Assembly (NCBI GenBank): GCA_964017185.1
Contig: OZ024870.1
Coordinates: 28,605,621 to 28,669,620, forward strand
Length of the DNA: 64,000 bases
Direction of reading: 5' to 3'
From: Rugalucina vietnamica
Taxonomy: Eukaryota; Mollusca; Bivalvia; Lucinida; Lucinidae
Positions 25,101-37,600 of this stretch are shown one piece after another. Both the position numbers and the translations under genes were made by a program. A model generated the notes under the pieces. That model saw only the letters and a program-made list of their open reading frames with translations. It was not told where the DNA came from and did no database searches. Each line of letters opens with the position of its first letter. The first letter of the stretch is position 1.

Positions 25101-28100
25101 AAAAATAATAATAACATTAATAATAATAATAACATTAATTTTGTATATACACTTACCTTACAAAAATATTTAATCAGCATTTTGTTTGTGCATAAAATTC
25201 TCAGCAAAATTTAATTTTGAGATTTTTTATCAAAGCAATCACTCCTACAAACTTCCTGAAATTAACACCTACAAGTTTATGTTGACATCCAGCTTATCAC
25301 TTCCTTATATGGATGTACACACGAAGATGTACACTTCTATTGGCTAAATACAGAAATGATTGGCATTTTGAGACAGCTAAAATGTACTAGTATTGAGATA
25401 GAAATATCTCAGACAGGCACACAATGGGTGGGTGAGAAAGAAGAAAGAAGTCGCTAAAATGAAGTCGCTATGGTTACCACAACATTGTCTCCATTATTAC
25501 CCAATGTGAGCTATATATTGCCATGGAAACAAGAGTTCTCATCTGATCTGCTTTAAAATATGATGCAGGCGATCCCCTGCCCCTATGCTGCTTCATGTAA
25601 AAGATGACTGTAATGGGCCACCTAGTGTTGGAGATATTCTTACTTGAATGTCTGAACGCACCGACGCGTGCTTGGCGGACGGATAGACAATGCATAGTCT
25701 CATCCTATAAGCTTATCTTGTGAGTCTTCAGCTCAGGTGAGTTAAAACGTGTCGGAGTTAACTGAAAAAGTTCATTCCGCATACAAATTTGGCGAGTGTT
25801 ACGGATAAAGTATTTTTGTATTTATAAAGTTTCTCTTTTCTTTTAGGTGGTTTGGGCACAATCCCATAAAATTGGTTGTGGTTATGCTCAGTGTACGAAC
25901 CTAACTTATGACAACAATGGCAATGTCTTTCCAACAGGACATCTCTACGTTTGTAATTACGCACCAGCGTAAGTATGGTAAAATGCTGTCGCGTCGCACG
26001 GACTAGCTCTTTTCCAACAAGGTTACCAAATATTTTATTGTAAAGATTACGATGGACAGAATCAACAGAAAGCATAAAGATAATTCACAACAGAACCGCC
26101 TGTTATACACTGTAATAATTGACTGGCCACCTTTCAAAAAATAGCTGGTCAGTCAGCTTACCATATAGTTAGCTTTGTATTAGCACATGGCTGACAGTTT
26201 GGTTTTCCCCATCTCGGTTTGTAGGTGGAACTTCGATTCGGATTGCACCAGTTCCTTATCAATGATTAAGTTTTACCTTCTCTAAACAGTAACGAAATTA
26301 CGGAGAAGGTACGTAAGCAGGTACACATTTGAATGATGGTGTTCAACATTTGCAAAATGTTTTGAAAATTACGTTTAAAACACCTCATTCATCATCTGAG
26401 ACAAATCTAGCCCTGAGGTTATAAAACTTTTCATGCTCAGCTCAGCTGAGACTAAAGTTTATCCTGTTCATTAGCTTATTAGCAGGATAAATTACAGGCT
26501 TTGGAGCTCTAGACATTCATTTTCAATATATTTTGGATATTTTAAGTATATATTTATTAGCAGTTGAAATTTCAAGCTCAGCTGAGTTGAGCATGAAATA
26601 CATTTTTTAAGCCTGGGGCCTGGTGTAACTGCCGAAATGCTAACTTCCAACTGTGCGCTTTTGTAAAAGTGTGTTTCGAAATCGATCTTGGTGCGCGCTT
26701 ATTTGAGATTTTGCGCTAAATACAACAAAATTGAGCCACCTCGTGGGAAAACCAACAATGTGGTTTTCGAACAGGTCCGACACAAACCGGGCTGTACAAG
26801 CACAGAAAAGAGCTAGAAGCTTGAAATTTCGGACTTAAGTAGAAGGTGAACTGTACTATCCGAGTAGCGAAAACAAAGGCGCTGATCAGCAGCTGATCTG
26901 CGTCTTTGTTTTCGCCTATTCAAATTGTTGGTTTTCCCATGAGGCGGCTCAAGTACGGTTTTTATTGCCTTACAGGAAATCGACAAAAACACGCTTTGAA
27001 TAGGAAGTTGCCAAAGGAAGATTACTTCAATCTTGGACACATGCATGCGTACAGTTTTACACACATACAGAATCTCTAGATTCTAGACAAATCGCATACA
27101 TTTGTCATGTTTGTATAGTTCGGCTTTGAGCCTTTATTTGCAATTTCGAAATGTAATAATATTAAAGTACTTTCCATAAATATATAATCCATAAACCGAT
27201 GTTCGCGCTTCTATTGTCTGAACACCATCTTTCAGAAACTGCATTTTTCGAAATCTCACTTTTCTGAAACACCACAAGAAAAACATGACCATGCCATCGT
27301 TTTGCAACTCATGAGTCCTAAAAAGTGCCACAAAAAGTTTGAAAATCGGTTCACTAATAAAATAATTATGCCCATAAATCATTTTGAATAGGCATTTTGC
27401 ATGTGCAGGGGAGGTAATCCGAACACCTTAAAACTGAAAATCAAACAAATCTGTGGAATAATTTCAAGAGTTTGGCGTTCAGCTATGCATACAAAACAAT
27501 TTTATTTTGGTTTGGTGCATTTTAGTTATAGAAATAATCAATTTAGATTTTTCCCGGTAAAATAGTTACTTCCCTTGTTGGTAATTTTACAATGGAAAAA
27601 GCCTATTCAAAAATAATTTCTTGCATAAAATTTTTATTTGTTAACCGATTTTCAAAATTTTTGTGGCACTTTTTAAGACTTTTGGAATGCAAAATGGTGA
27701 CATGATCATATTTTTCTTGGGGTCTTTCAGAAAAGTAAGATTTTGAAAAATGCAGTTTCTGAAAGATGGTGTTTAGACAGTAGTTTAATTTACTTAAATA
27801 TTTTATGATTACAGAGGAAATGACGCAGCAAGTCTATACACTCCCTACTCCAACGGCACGTCGTGTGGAGACTGCCCGAATACATGTGATTCGACATACA
27901 ACAGATTATGCGGTAAAGTTTGTAACTTAATGTCACCTTGAAAAAAATTATCACGGGTCAATCATTTAGACTCCATATAATACAAATTAAATACGCAGGA
28001 AGGATTGGCTCCGACCCGATCTACATGACAGAAAGATGTTGACTGGGACGTTAAACAACAATACATATAAAGGAGAGACATAAAGATGTACTAAGTTTCT

Positions 28101-28548
28101 AAACCGCAGATTACGGCTTCTCTACATGGAATAATTGGATCCTGTAATATTATTTTCATATCAAAGATATACAAACTTCAACTTACAGCTATTCCTACCA
28201 ATATCATTTCTGATAGAAGTACATCAGAAATAAAGATGTACTAAATTGGCGATGGTCGCAGACTACGGCTTCTGCTCCTAGCTATACAGGGCCATCGCCT
28301 ATACCGACTGCACTACTACGCTTCTTTAAAAAGAAGTCATCATAGCTCGGCTTTATAGGCGATCCCGTCTAGATCCTGTGCATGGCGAAGCTTGGAAATA
28401 ATATTTTCATATAAAAGATATACAAACTTCAACAGCTATTCCTGTCAAGATAATTTCTAATACAAGCACATCGGAAAATTATAAAGGGGAGAAATAAATT
28501 GGTGATGGTACATATATGAAAACATGTAATTAATTAATAATTATACGT

Positions 28549-28624
<76 letters not shown>

Positions 28625-31600
28625 CATAAACTTCGACGTTTAATATTTTCTAGTATATTCTTGCAGATTGTACGGCGAATGACTGCTATGTAGCACCGAT
28701 AACTGTCCATCAACGATAACTGTCCACCATGGACACTTATCGTTGCAGTCGCAACGATAACTGTCCACAAGCTAAATGGACAGTTATCGTTGAGCATGTA
28801 GGTTTATAATTTACTTTCAACGATATCTGTCTATTTTCGTAGAACACCACGATATTTGCTTAATGATGTTAAACCGTTTCGGTTAGTGCATACCTTGACA
28901 ACCACTTACCGAAAATCATTCATACTTGGGCCATAGGCACCCTGTATGCCAGGCTTTCATTCCAAGGCAATGAATCCCGGGGTGGGGCTTGAGGTTAATA
29001 TACAGACCACCATAAAATGGCTTTTCTGAGGTCTAATTTTGCAGGTGTCTATGTCTTGACAGCATAAATACTTTGATCATATCATACGTACCCTTCTAGA
29101 AGTCCAGATCTTGGCAACTACTTATCAGAGAAGATTTAAACTTGGACCATAGGTACCCTGTTAGGCTGGCTTTCATTCTATGACATCACACCCATATGTC
29201 TATGCCCGGGGGTGGGACTAGAGGTTAAAATCTAGAACACCTTCTGTTCTGTGGTATAGTTTTCTAGAAGTCTAGATCTTGGCAATAACTTATCAGAGAG
29301 GATTTAAACTTGGACCATAGATAACCCGTAGGGTTGGTTGCCTTTCATTCGAGGCTCCTAGGTCCATGGCGGGGGGTGGGGCAAGAGGTTAAAATCTAGA
29401 ACATTTTCAAAATTTGGCTGTTTTGCGATATAATTTTCTAGAAGTCATTTTCTTGACAACCGCTTACCAGAAAGCATTCATACTTGTACCAAATCTATCC
29501 TGTAGGGTTGGTGCAATGGGCTCCTGTGTTCATGCTAGGGGTGGAGTTAGAGGTTAAATCTAAAACACTTTCATAAATTAGCCAAAATTTACATTTTAAT
29601 TCATATCTTGATAGCTGTAGATCAGAAAGCATTCATGCTTGGGCCATTGGTGCACTGTCAACTTAGCTTTTATTACGTGATATCCGACACCAGGGTCCAT
29701 GCCTGGGGGTGGGGCTAGAGGTTGAAAACTAGAACAGCTTAAAATGTTTGTTTTTTTCTTTTACACCTTGACACCCAGTTGGTATAAGAACATACTTCTT
29801 TCGGATAATAAGTATGTATGACCAGACCCTTAACCCAAAAGTAGTCATAGGTCACAATGACCTAATTTCATGGTCCAGTGATTTTGTCTTATATTTTGAC
29901 ACTCAGTTGGTATAGGAAAATGCTTCTTTCAGATAATGAGTAAGTATGAATAGAATTTTGACCTGAAAGTAGTCATAGGTCACAGTGACCAAATCTCATG
30001 GTCCACTGATTTTGTCTTATATCTTGACACTTAGTTGGTATTTGAACATGCTTCCTTCAGATAATGAGTGAGTATGACCAGACCTTTGACCTAAAAGTAG
30101 TCATAAGTCACAGTGACCTAATTTCATGGTCCAGTGATTTTGCCTTATTTTTTGACACTCGGTTGGTATAGGAACATGCGTCTCATAGATTATGAGTGAG
30201 TATGACCAGATATTTGACCTGAAAGTTGTCATAGGTCACTGCGACCTAATTGTCTTATATCTTGACACTTAGTTGGTATTTGAACATGCCTCCTTCAGAT
30301 AATGAGTGAGTATGACCAGACCTTTGACCCAAAAGTAGTCATAGGCCACAGTGACCTTATTTCATGGTCCAGTGATTTTTCCTTATTTTTTGACACTCGG
30401 TTGGTATAGGAACATGCTTCTCATAGATAATGAGTGAGTATGACTAGATATTTGACCTGAAAGTTGTCATAGGTCACTGCGACCTAATTTCATGGTCCAG
30501 TGATTTTGTAATATATCTTGACACTCTGTTGGTACAGGAACATGCTTCTTTCAGAAAATGAGTAAGTTGTCATAGGTCACAGTGACCAAATCTCATGGTC
30601 CACTGATTTTGTCTTATATCTTGACACTTAGTTGGTTTTTGAACATGCTTCCTTCAGATAATGAGTGAGTATGACTAGATCTTTGACCTAAAAGTAGTCA
30701 TAGGTCACAGTGACCTAATTTCATGGTCCAGTGATTTTGTCTTATATCTTGACTCTCAGTTGGTAAAGGAACATGCTTCTTTTAGATAATAAGTAAGTAT
30801 AACCAGACCTTTGACCCAAAAGTAGTCATAGGTCACAATAACATAATTTCATGGCCCAGTGATTTTGTCTTATATCTTAAAACCCAGTTGGTATATGAAA
30901 ATGCTTCCTTCAGATAATGAACGAGTATGACCAGGCCTTTCACCTTAAAGTAGTCATAGGTCACGGTGACCTAACTTCATGGTCCAGTAATTTTGCTTTA
31001 TAGCTTGACACTCAGTTTGTATGTAAGCATGCTTCTTTCAGATGAGTGAGTACGACCAGACATTTGACCCAAAAGCAGTCAAGGGACTTTGTGACCTAAT
31101 TTCATGGTCCATTGATTTTGCCTTATATCTTGATGCTCAGTTGGTATATGAACAGGCTTTTCTCATATAATTTGTGAGTATGACCAGCCTTTTGACCAGA
31201 AAGTAATCATTGGTCACTGAGATCAAATTTCATGGTTTTGTGATTTTGCCTTGTATCTTCTTTAGCAAGAGATGTGTGATCAAGATTTTACATGGTTATG
31301 GGTCGATAGCACCGAATTTTTGACTTCAAAATAGTTGTAGCTATATTTCATAGTAAAATGAATTTGCCTTATATCATCATGGCCTTGGGATGTCTGTGTG
31401 GTGAGTTAGAGTTGGCCCCAGTTTGACAGAACCAAATGCAGTCGAGCTACGCTGTCATGCGACAGCTCTTATTATTTTTGATAGGATTGCGTTTAGAGAT
31501 CTGAAAAACATACATATCGTTTATGAATATCATTTTTCGTATACGAACCAACGGACACACTGCATAAAATGGGTTTGGACTGTATTCGTTTGACCCTAAA

Positions 31601-34600
31601 TGACGTTTGAATCGGGAAATACAGAATTTTCAACAGATATTTTTAATTCATTTGTTTACATGCATGGTTATATTCATCTTTTGTATATTTTATTAGAACT
31701 GATGCAATCTTTAACCTGTTTTATCATATCTTGCAGACATCCTGAAAACCTTGCTAAGGCATGAAGTACCCTTTTGTAGTTCTTGACGACAGGGTCATAT
31801 TTATTGTGGTTGCTGTGTCCGGAGGTAGGTGGCATAGCTATCGGAGGACCTGCTTTAAGGTGTTATCGTCGATGTCTGAGGACGACAGTTTTACTATGTG
31901 CACTATAAAGCATCTCACAGCTGTAGACAGACATCGACTACTTTTAAACTTTTAAAACAGAGAACCCGAGTGTTTACAGTTTCATAAAGGAAGAAATAAA
32001 ATTTGATTAACATATTTTGTTGATATAATACCTACCATTGTCTCAATCTGTAAAAGGCATATCGAGTTTTTTTGCTTAATTCTAACGTTTATTTCAATAG
32101 CATACGATACGATACAACCTATCCTATCTTCTCCACAGCAGGACATTTTATATCTGATTGCATGCACTTCATAACAGTTTAGTGTGATCAAGTTTTCGTC
32201 CTGATCATGGGTACTTTTACCTGTCGTAAACAGTTATCGTTGACAATGCAACTATAAGTGTCTGTAATGAACAGTTATTGTTGCAAACTCAACCGGGTGT
32301 GTCTATCATGTAATGTTTGAATATTTCATTTACTGATTCACACATCCAGATAGTTTAGTGTATCACGAACAGATATTGTTTAAACGTTTTTCACTGATTT
32401 GAATGATTTCATCTGTGGTGAACAATTATCGTTGACTGTGCAGCCGCTTCTGTCTGTAATGAACATTTATCGTTGCAAAGCCAACTGATTCTGACAATCA
32501 TGTACAATAATCTTTGAATGTTTAATGACTGAATTAGACAGCCTCTTTTTCAAATAGTTAAGCGTCTCGTCTATCACGAACAGATATTGTTTAAACATTT
32601 TTCACATTTACTGATTCACACATCCAGATAGTTTAGTGTATCACGAACAGATATTGTTTAAACGTTTGTCACTGATTTGAATGATTTCATCTATGGTGAA
32701 CAGTTATCGTTGACAGTGCAACCGCTTCTGTCTGTAATGAACACTTATCGTTGCAAAGCCACCCGATTCTGTCCATCATGTACAATAATCTTTGAATGTT
32801 TAATGACTGAATTAGACAGCCTCTTTTCAAATAGTTGAGCGTCTCAGATACAGTAATTGTTTGAAGTTTGGCTGTTTTGAATCATTTTACCCGTCGTGAA
32901 CAGTTATCGTTGACAATGCAACCATAACTGTCCGTAATGAACAGTTATCGTTGCAAACTCAACCTGTTCTGTCTATCATGTACAATAATATTTAAAAATT
33001 GCATTTGCTGATTCACACATCCAGGACAAGGCTTTTCAGATAGTTAAGTGTGTCAGGAACAGATATTGTTTAAACATTTTCACCTTTTTGAATGATTTCA
33101 TCTTTGGTGAACAGTTATCGTTGACAGTGCAACCGCTTCTGTCTGTAATGAACACTTATCGTTGCAAAACCACCCGATTCTGTCCATCATGTACAATAAT
33201 CTTTGAATGTTTAATGACTGAATTAGACAGCCTCTTTTCAAATAGTTGGGCGTCTCAGGTGCAGAAATTGTTTGATGTTTGGCTGTTTTGAATCATTTTA
33301 CCCGTCGTGAACAGTTATCGTTGACAATGCAACCACATCTGTCTGTAATGAACAGTTATCGTTGCAAACTCAACCGGTTCTGTCTATCATGTACAATAAT
33401 ATTTGAAAATTGCATTTACTGATTCACACATCCAGGACAAGGCTTTTCAGATAGATAAGTGTATCAGGAAGAGATATTGTTTAAACATTTTCACCTTTTT
33501 GAATGATTTCATCTTTGGTGAAGTTATCGTTGACAGTGCAACCGCTTCTGTCTGTAATGAACACTTATCGTTGCAAAGCCAACCGATTCTGTCCAACATG
33601 TACAATAATCTTTGAATGTTTAATGACTGAAGTAGACAGCCACTTTTTAAATAATTGAGCGTCTCAGGTGCAGTAATTGTTTGAAGTTTGGCTGTTTTGA
33701 ATCATTTTACCCGTCGTGAACAGTTATCGTTGACAATGCAACCATATCTGTCTGTAATGAACAGTTATCGTTGCAAACTCACCCGGTTCTGTCTATCATG
33801 TACAATAATTTTTGAATACTGCATTTAGTGATTCACATATCCAGGACAAGGCTTTTCAGATAGTTATGTGTATCACGAACAGATATTGTTTAAACATTTT
33901 TCACCGATTTGAATGATTTCATCTATGGTGAACAGTTATTGTTGACAGTGCAACCGCTACTGTCTGTAATGAACACTTATCGTTGCAAAGCCAATCGATT
34001 CTGTCCATCATGTATAAAAATCTTTGAATGTTTTATGACTGAATTAGACAGCCTCTTTTCAAAGAGTTGAGCGTTTCAGATGCAGTAATTGTTTGAAGTT
34101 TGGCTGTTTTGAATCATTTTACCCGTCGTGAACAGTTGTCGTTGACAATGCAACCATATCTGTCTGTAATGAACAGTTATCGTTGCATACTCAACCGGTT
34201 CTGTCTATCATGTACAATAATATTTGAAAATTGCATTTACTGATTCACACATCCAGGACAAGGCTTTTCATGTAGTTAAGTGTGTCAGGTACAAATATTG
34301 TTTAAACATTTTCACCTTTTTGAATGATTTCATCTTTGGTGAACAGTTATCGTTGACAGTGTAACCGCTTCTGTCTGTAATGAACACTTATCGTTGCAAA
34401 GCCAACCGATTCTGTCCATCAGGTACAATAATCTTTAAATGTTTAATGACTGAATTAGACAGCCTCTTTTCAAATAGTTGGGCGTCTCAGGTGCAGAAAT
34501 TGTTTGATGTTTGGCTGTTTTGAATCATTTTATCCATCGTCAACAGTTATAGTTGACAATGCAACCATATCTGTCTGTAATGAACAGTTATCGTTGCAAA

Positions 34601-37600
34601 CTCAACCGGTTCTGTCTATCATGTACAATAATTTTTGAAAATTGCATTTGCTGATTCACACATCCAGGACAAGGCTTTTCAGATAGATAAGTGTATCAGG
34701 AACAGATATTGTTTAAACATTTTCACCTTTTTGAATGATTTCATCTTTGGTGAACAGTTATCGTTGACAGTGAAACTGCTTTTGTCTTTAATGAACTCTT
34801 ATCGTTGCAAAGCCAACCGATTCTGTCCATCATGTATAATAATCTTTGAATGTTTAATGACTGAATTAGACAGCCTCTTTTCAAATAGTTGAGCGTCTCA
34901 GGTGCAGTGTTTGTTTGAAGTTTGGCTGTTTTGAATCATTTTACCCGTCGTGAACAGTTATCGTTGACAATGCAACCATATCTGTCTGTAATGAACAGTT
35001 ATCGTTGCAAACTCAACCGGTTCTGTCTATCATATACAATAATATTTGAATATTGCATTTAGTGATTCACATATCCAGGACAAGGCTTTTCAGATAGTTA
35101 TGTGTATCACGAACAGATATTGTTTAAACATTTTTCACCTATTTGAATGATTTAATCTATGATGAACAGTTATCGTTCACAGTGCAACCGTTTCTGTCTG
35201 TAATGAACACTTATCGTTGCAAAGCCAACCGATTCTGTCTATCATGTACAATAATCTTTGAATGTTTAATGACTGAATTAGACAGACCCAGACACCAAGC
35301 GGGAAAGATGTAGACCCAACAAAGACAACATAATAGATCAACAGAAGGTTCAGGATGCCTGAACATGAAAATGTGACGACACACACAAAGAGCAAGATGA
35401 CTAGCTCTTTCCCAGGAAGATAGCCATTCGGCTTGCTTCAACTAAATACAAATTAAGCTTATACAACAGAAGTCGACATACCAAACATAAAACATAAAGA
35501 ATCACAGTAGAACCGCCTTGGAACGGTCAGCAAAAGAAATTTTACTGGAGGGCTTAAATCGATTTTACAGGTGCCAGACAGTTATCGTTGCAAACTCAGT
35601 CGGTTCTGTCTATCATGTAAAGTAATGCATGGATTTTTCATTTACTGATTCACATATCCAGGGAAAGGCTTTTCAGATAGTTTTGAATATCACAAAGAGA
35701 TATTGTTTTAACATTTTTCACGGATTTGAATGATTTTATCTTTGGTGAACAGTTATCGTTGACAGTGCAACCGCGTGTGTCTGTTATGAACCATTATCGT
35801 TGCAAAGCCAACCGATTCTGTCCATCATGTACAATAGTATTTGAATGTTTAATGACTGAATTAGACAGCCTTTTTTCAAATTGTGAAGCTTCTCAGGAAC
35901 AGTTATTGTTTGAAGTATTGCTGATTTGAATCATTTTACCTGTCGTGAACAGTTATCGTTGACAATGCCACCATATCTGTCTGTAATGAACATTTATCGT
36001 TGCAAACTCAACCGGTTCTGTCTATCATGTACAATAATGTTTGAATATTGCATTTACTGATTCACACATCCAGGATAAGGCTTTTCAGATAGTTTAATGT
36101 ATCAGGAAGATATATTGTGTGAACATTTTACACTGATTTGAATGATTTCATCTTTGGTGCACAGTTATCCTTGACAGTGCCACCGCTCTATCCCTTGATG
36201 CTTTATGCCAAGTTTCAAAATTTTAGGCCGTCTGGTTCTAGAGAAGATTTTTTAAAAGTTTTACCACCATATATGGGCATGGCGGCTATCTTGGTCATGT
36301 GACCTGGACCATTTATGTAAACTTTCGTCCCCGCTTCATAAGGAATTAAAATATAAAGGTTTGATCCTTTGGAAGCAGTAAAAACATTCAAAGGGAGATA
36401 GTATGGACTATATTGCGCAATTTCGGGTAATGAACCCTCATCAGTAGCCCTTTTTAAACCAGCAATAGTTTGGCTTTGATTAGCCAAGCGGTTTCAGAGA
36501 AGAAGAGGTTTGAATATTAAGGAAATATACATGTATATAGACCCGGGGCAAGGGCAGACAACTCCCTGGGGTCAATTGTTTTTCAGAAACATAAATCATC
36601 TGTCCATTTGCCCATTCCCAGCAAGTTTTCCCCATTAAACAACATTTTCCCAATTTTCCCTATTCAAATGCATTGGCGACCTAAGTTGACCTTGCTGTAA
36701 AGTAGGTCACAAGGTCATCCCAGATTCATGATTTATATAAATTTTGTATAAGTCCATCCCCTGATGCTTCATGTCAAGTTTCAAAATCATAGGCCTTCTG
36801 AAGATTTTTAAATGTTTTTACCATACATGGGCATGGCGACCATCTTGGACATGTGACCTTGACCATTTATATAAACTTTCGTTCTCTCTTCCTAAGTATG
36901 CCCCACATGAAGTTTGGTTTCATTGAAGAAGGGGTTTCAATATTATCGAAATATACCTGTATATAAGCCCGGCAGGGGCAAACAACCCCTAGGGACCAAA
37001 ATTTTTTCAGAAACATAAATCTTTTGTCCATTTGCTCATTCCCTATTTAAATGCATTGGCGACCTAAGTTGGCCTTGCCGTAAAATAGATCAAGGTCATC
37101 CCAGGATCATGATTTATATAAACTTAGTAGAGCTCCATATCTTGATGCTTCTTGTCAAGTTTCAAAATCATAGGCCTTCTGGTTCTGGAGAAGATTTTTA
37201 AAGGTTTTTACCATATATGGGCATGCCTTTGCTGCTCGCAGCCCGAGGAGGGACCCACACTGGCCACCAAATGTCAAAGGAAAGGCCCGACTGGGACTCG
37301 AACCCAGGATCCCGCGCTTACCGTGCGAGTGCTCTAACCCCTGAGCTACCGAGCCACACGGTCAGCCGTTTACAGAAATCGGGTGCTATCGACCCATTAT
37401 CAAGTTACATCTTGTTCAAACATCTCCTGGTCTAGAAAATATAAAACAAAATCACTGAACGATGAAATATAGGTCACAGTGACCCATATTTATTTTGGGA
37501 TCAAATGTGGGCTAGTAATAATTGACAATCAAATAGCATCTTGTTCACACATCTCTTGCTGTTAGATATACAAGGCAAAATCACTGAACCATAGATTGCC

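Noticed and set aside
33088-35929. Recurring small ORFs (MNDFIFGEQLSLTVQ-like)
   Set aside because: Each lies in the same phase of the 410-bp unit and is lost in some units, so they are not genes.
29770-36185. Regularly spaced repeats that could suggest a CRISPR-like array
   Set aside because: Repeat units are 125-410 bp with homologous, not unique, spacers, in eukaryotic DNA; they are satellite arrays.
37225-37362. Possible tRNA gene on the minus strand
   Set aside because: Anticodon-stem mismatch, C at position 33, and SINE sequence continuing past the 3' end.
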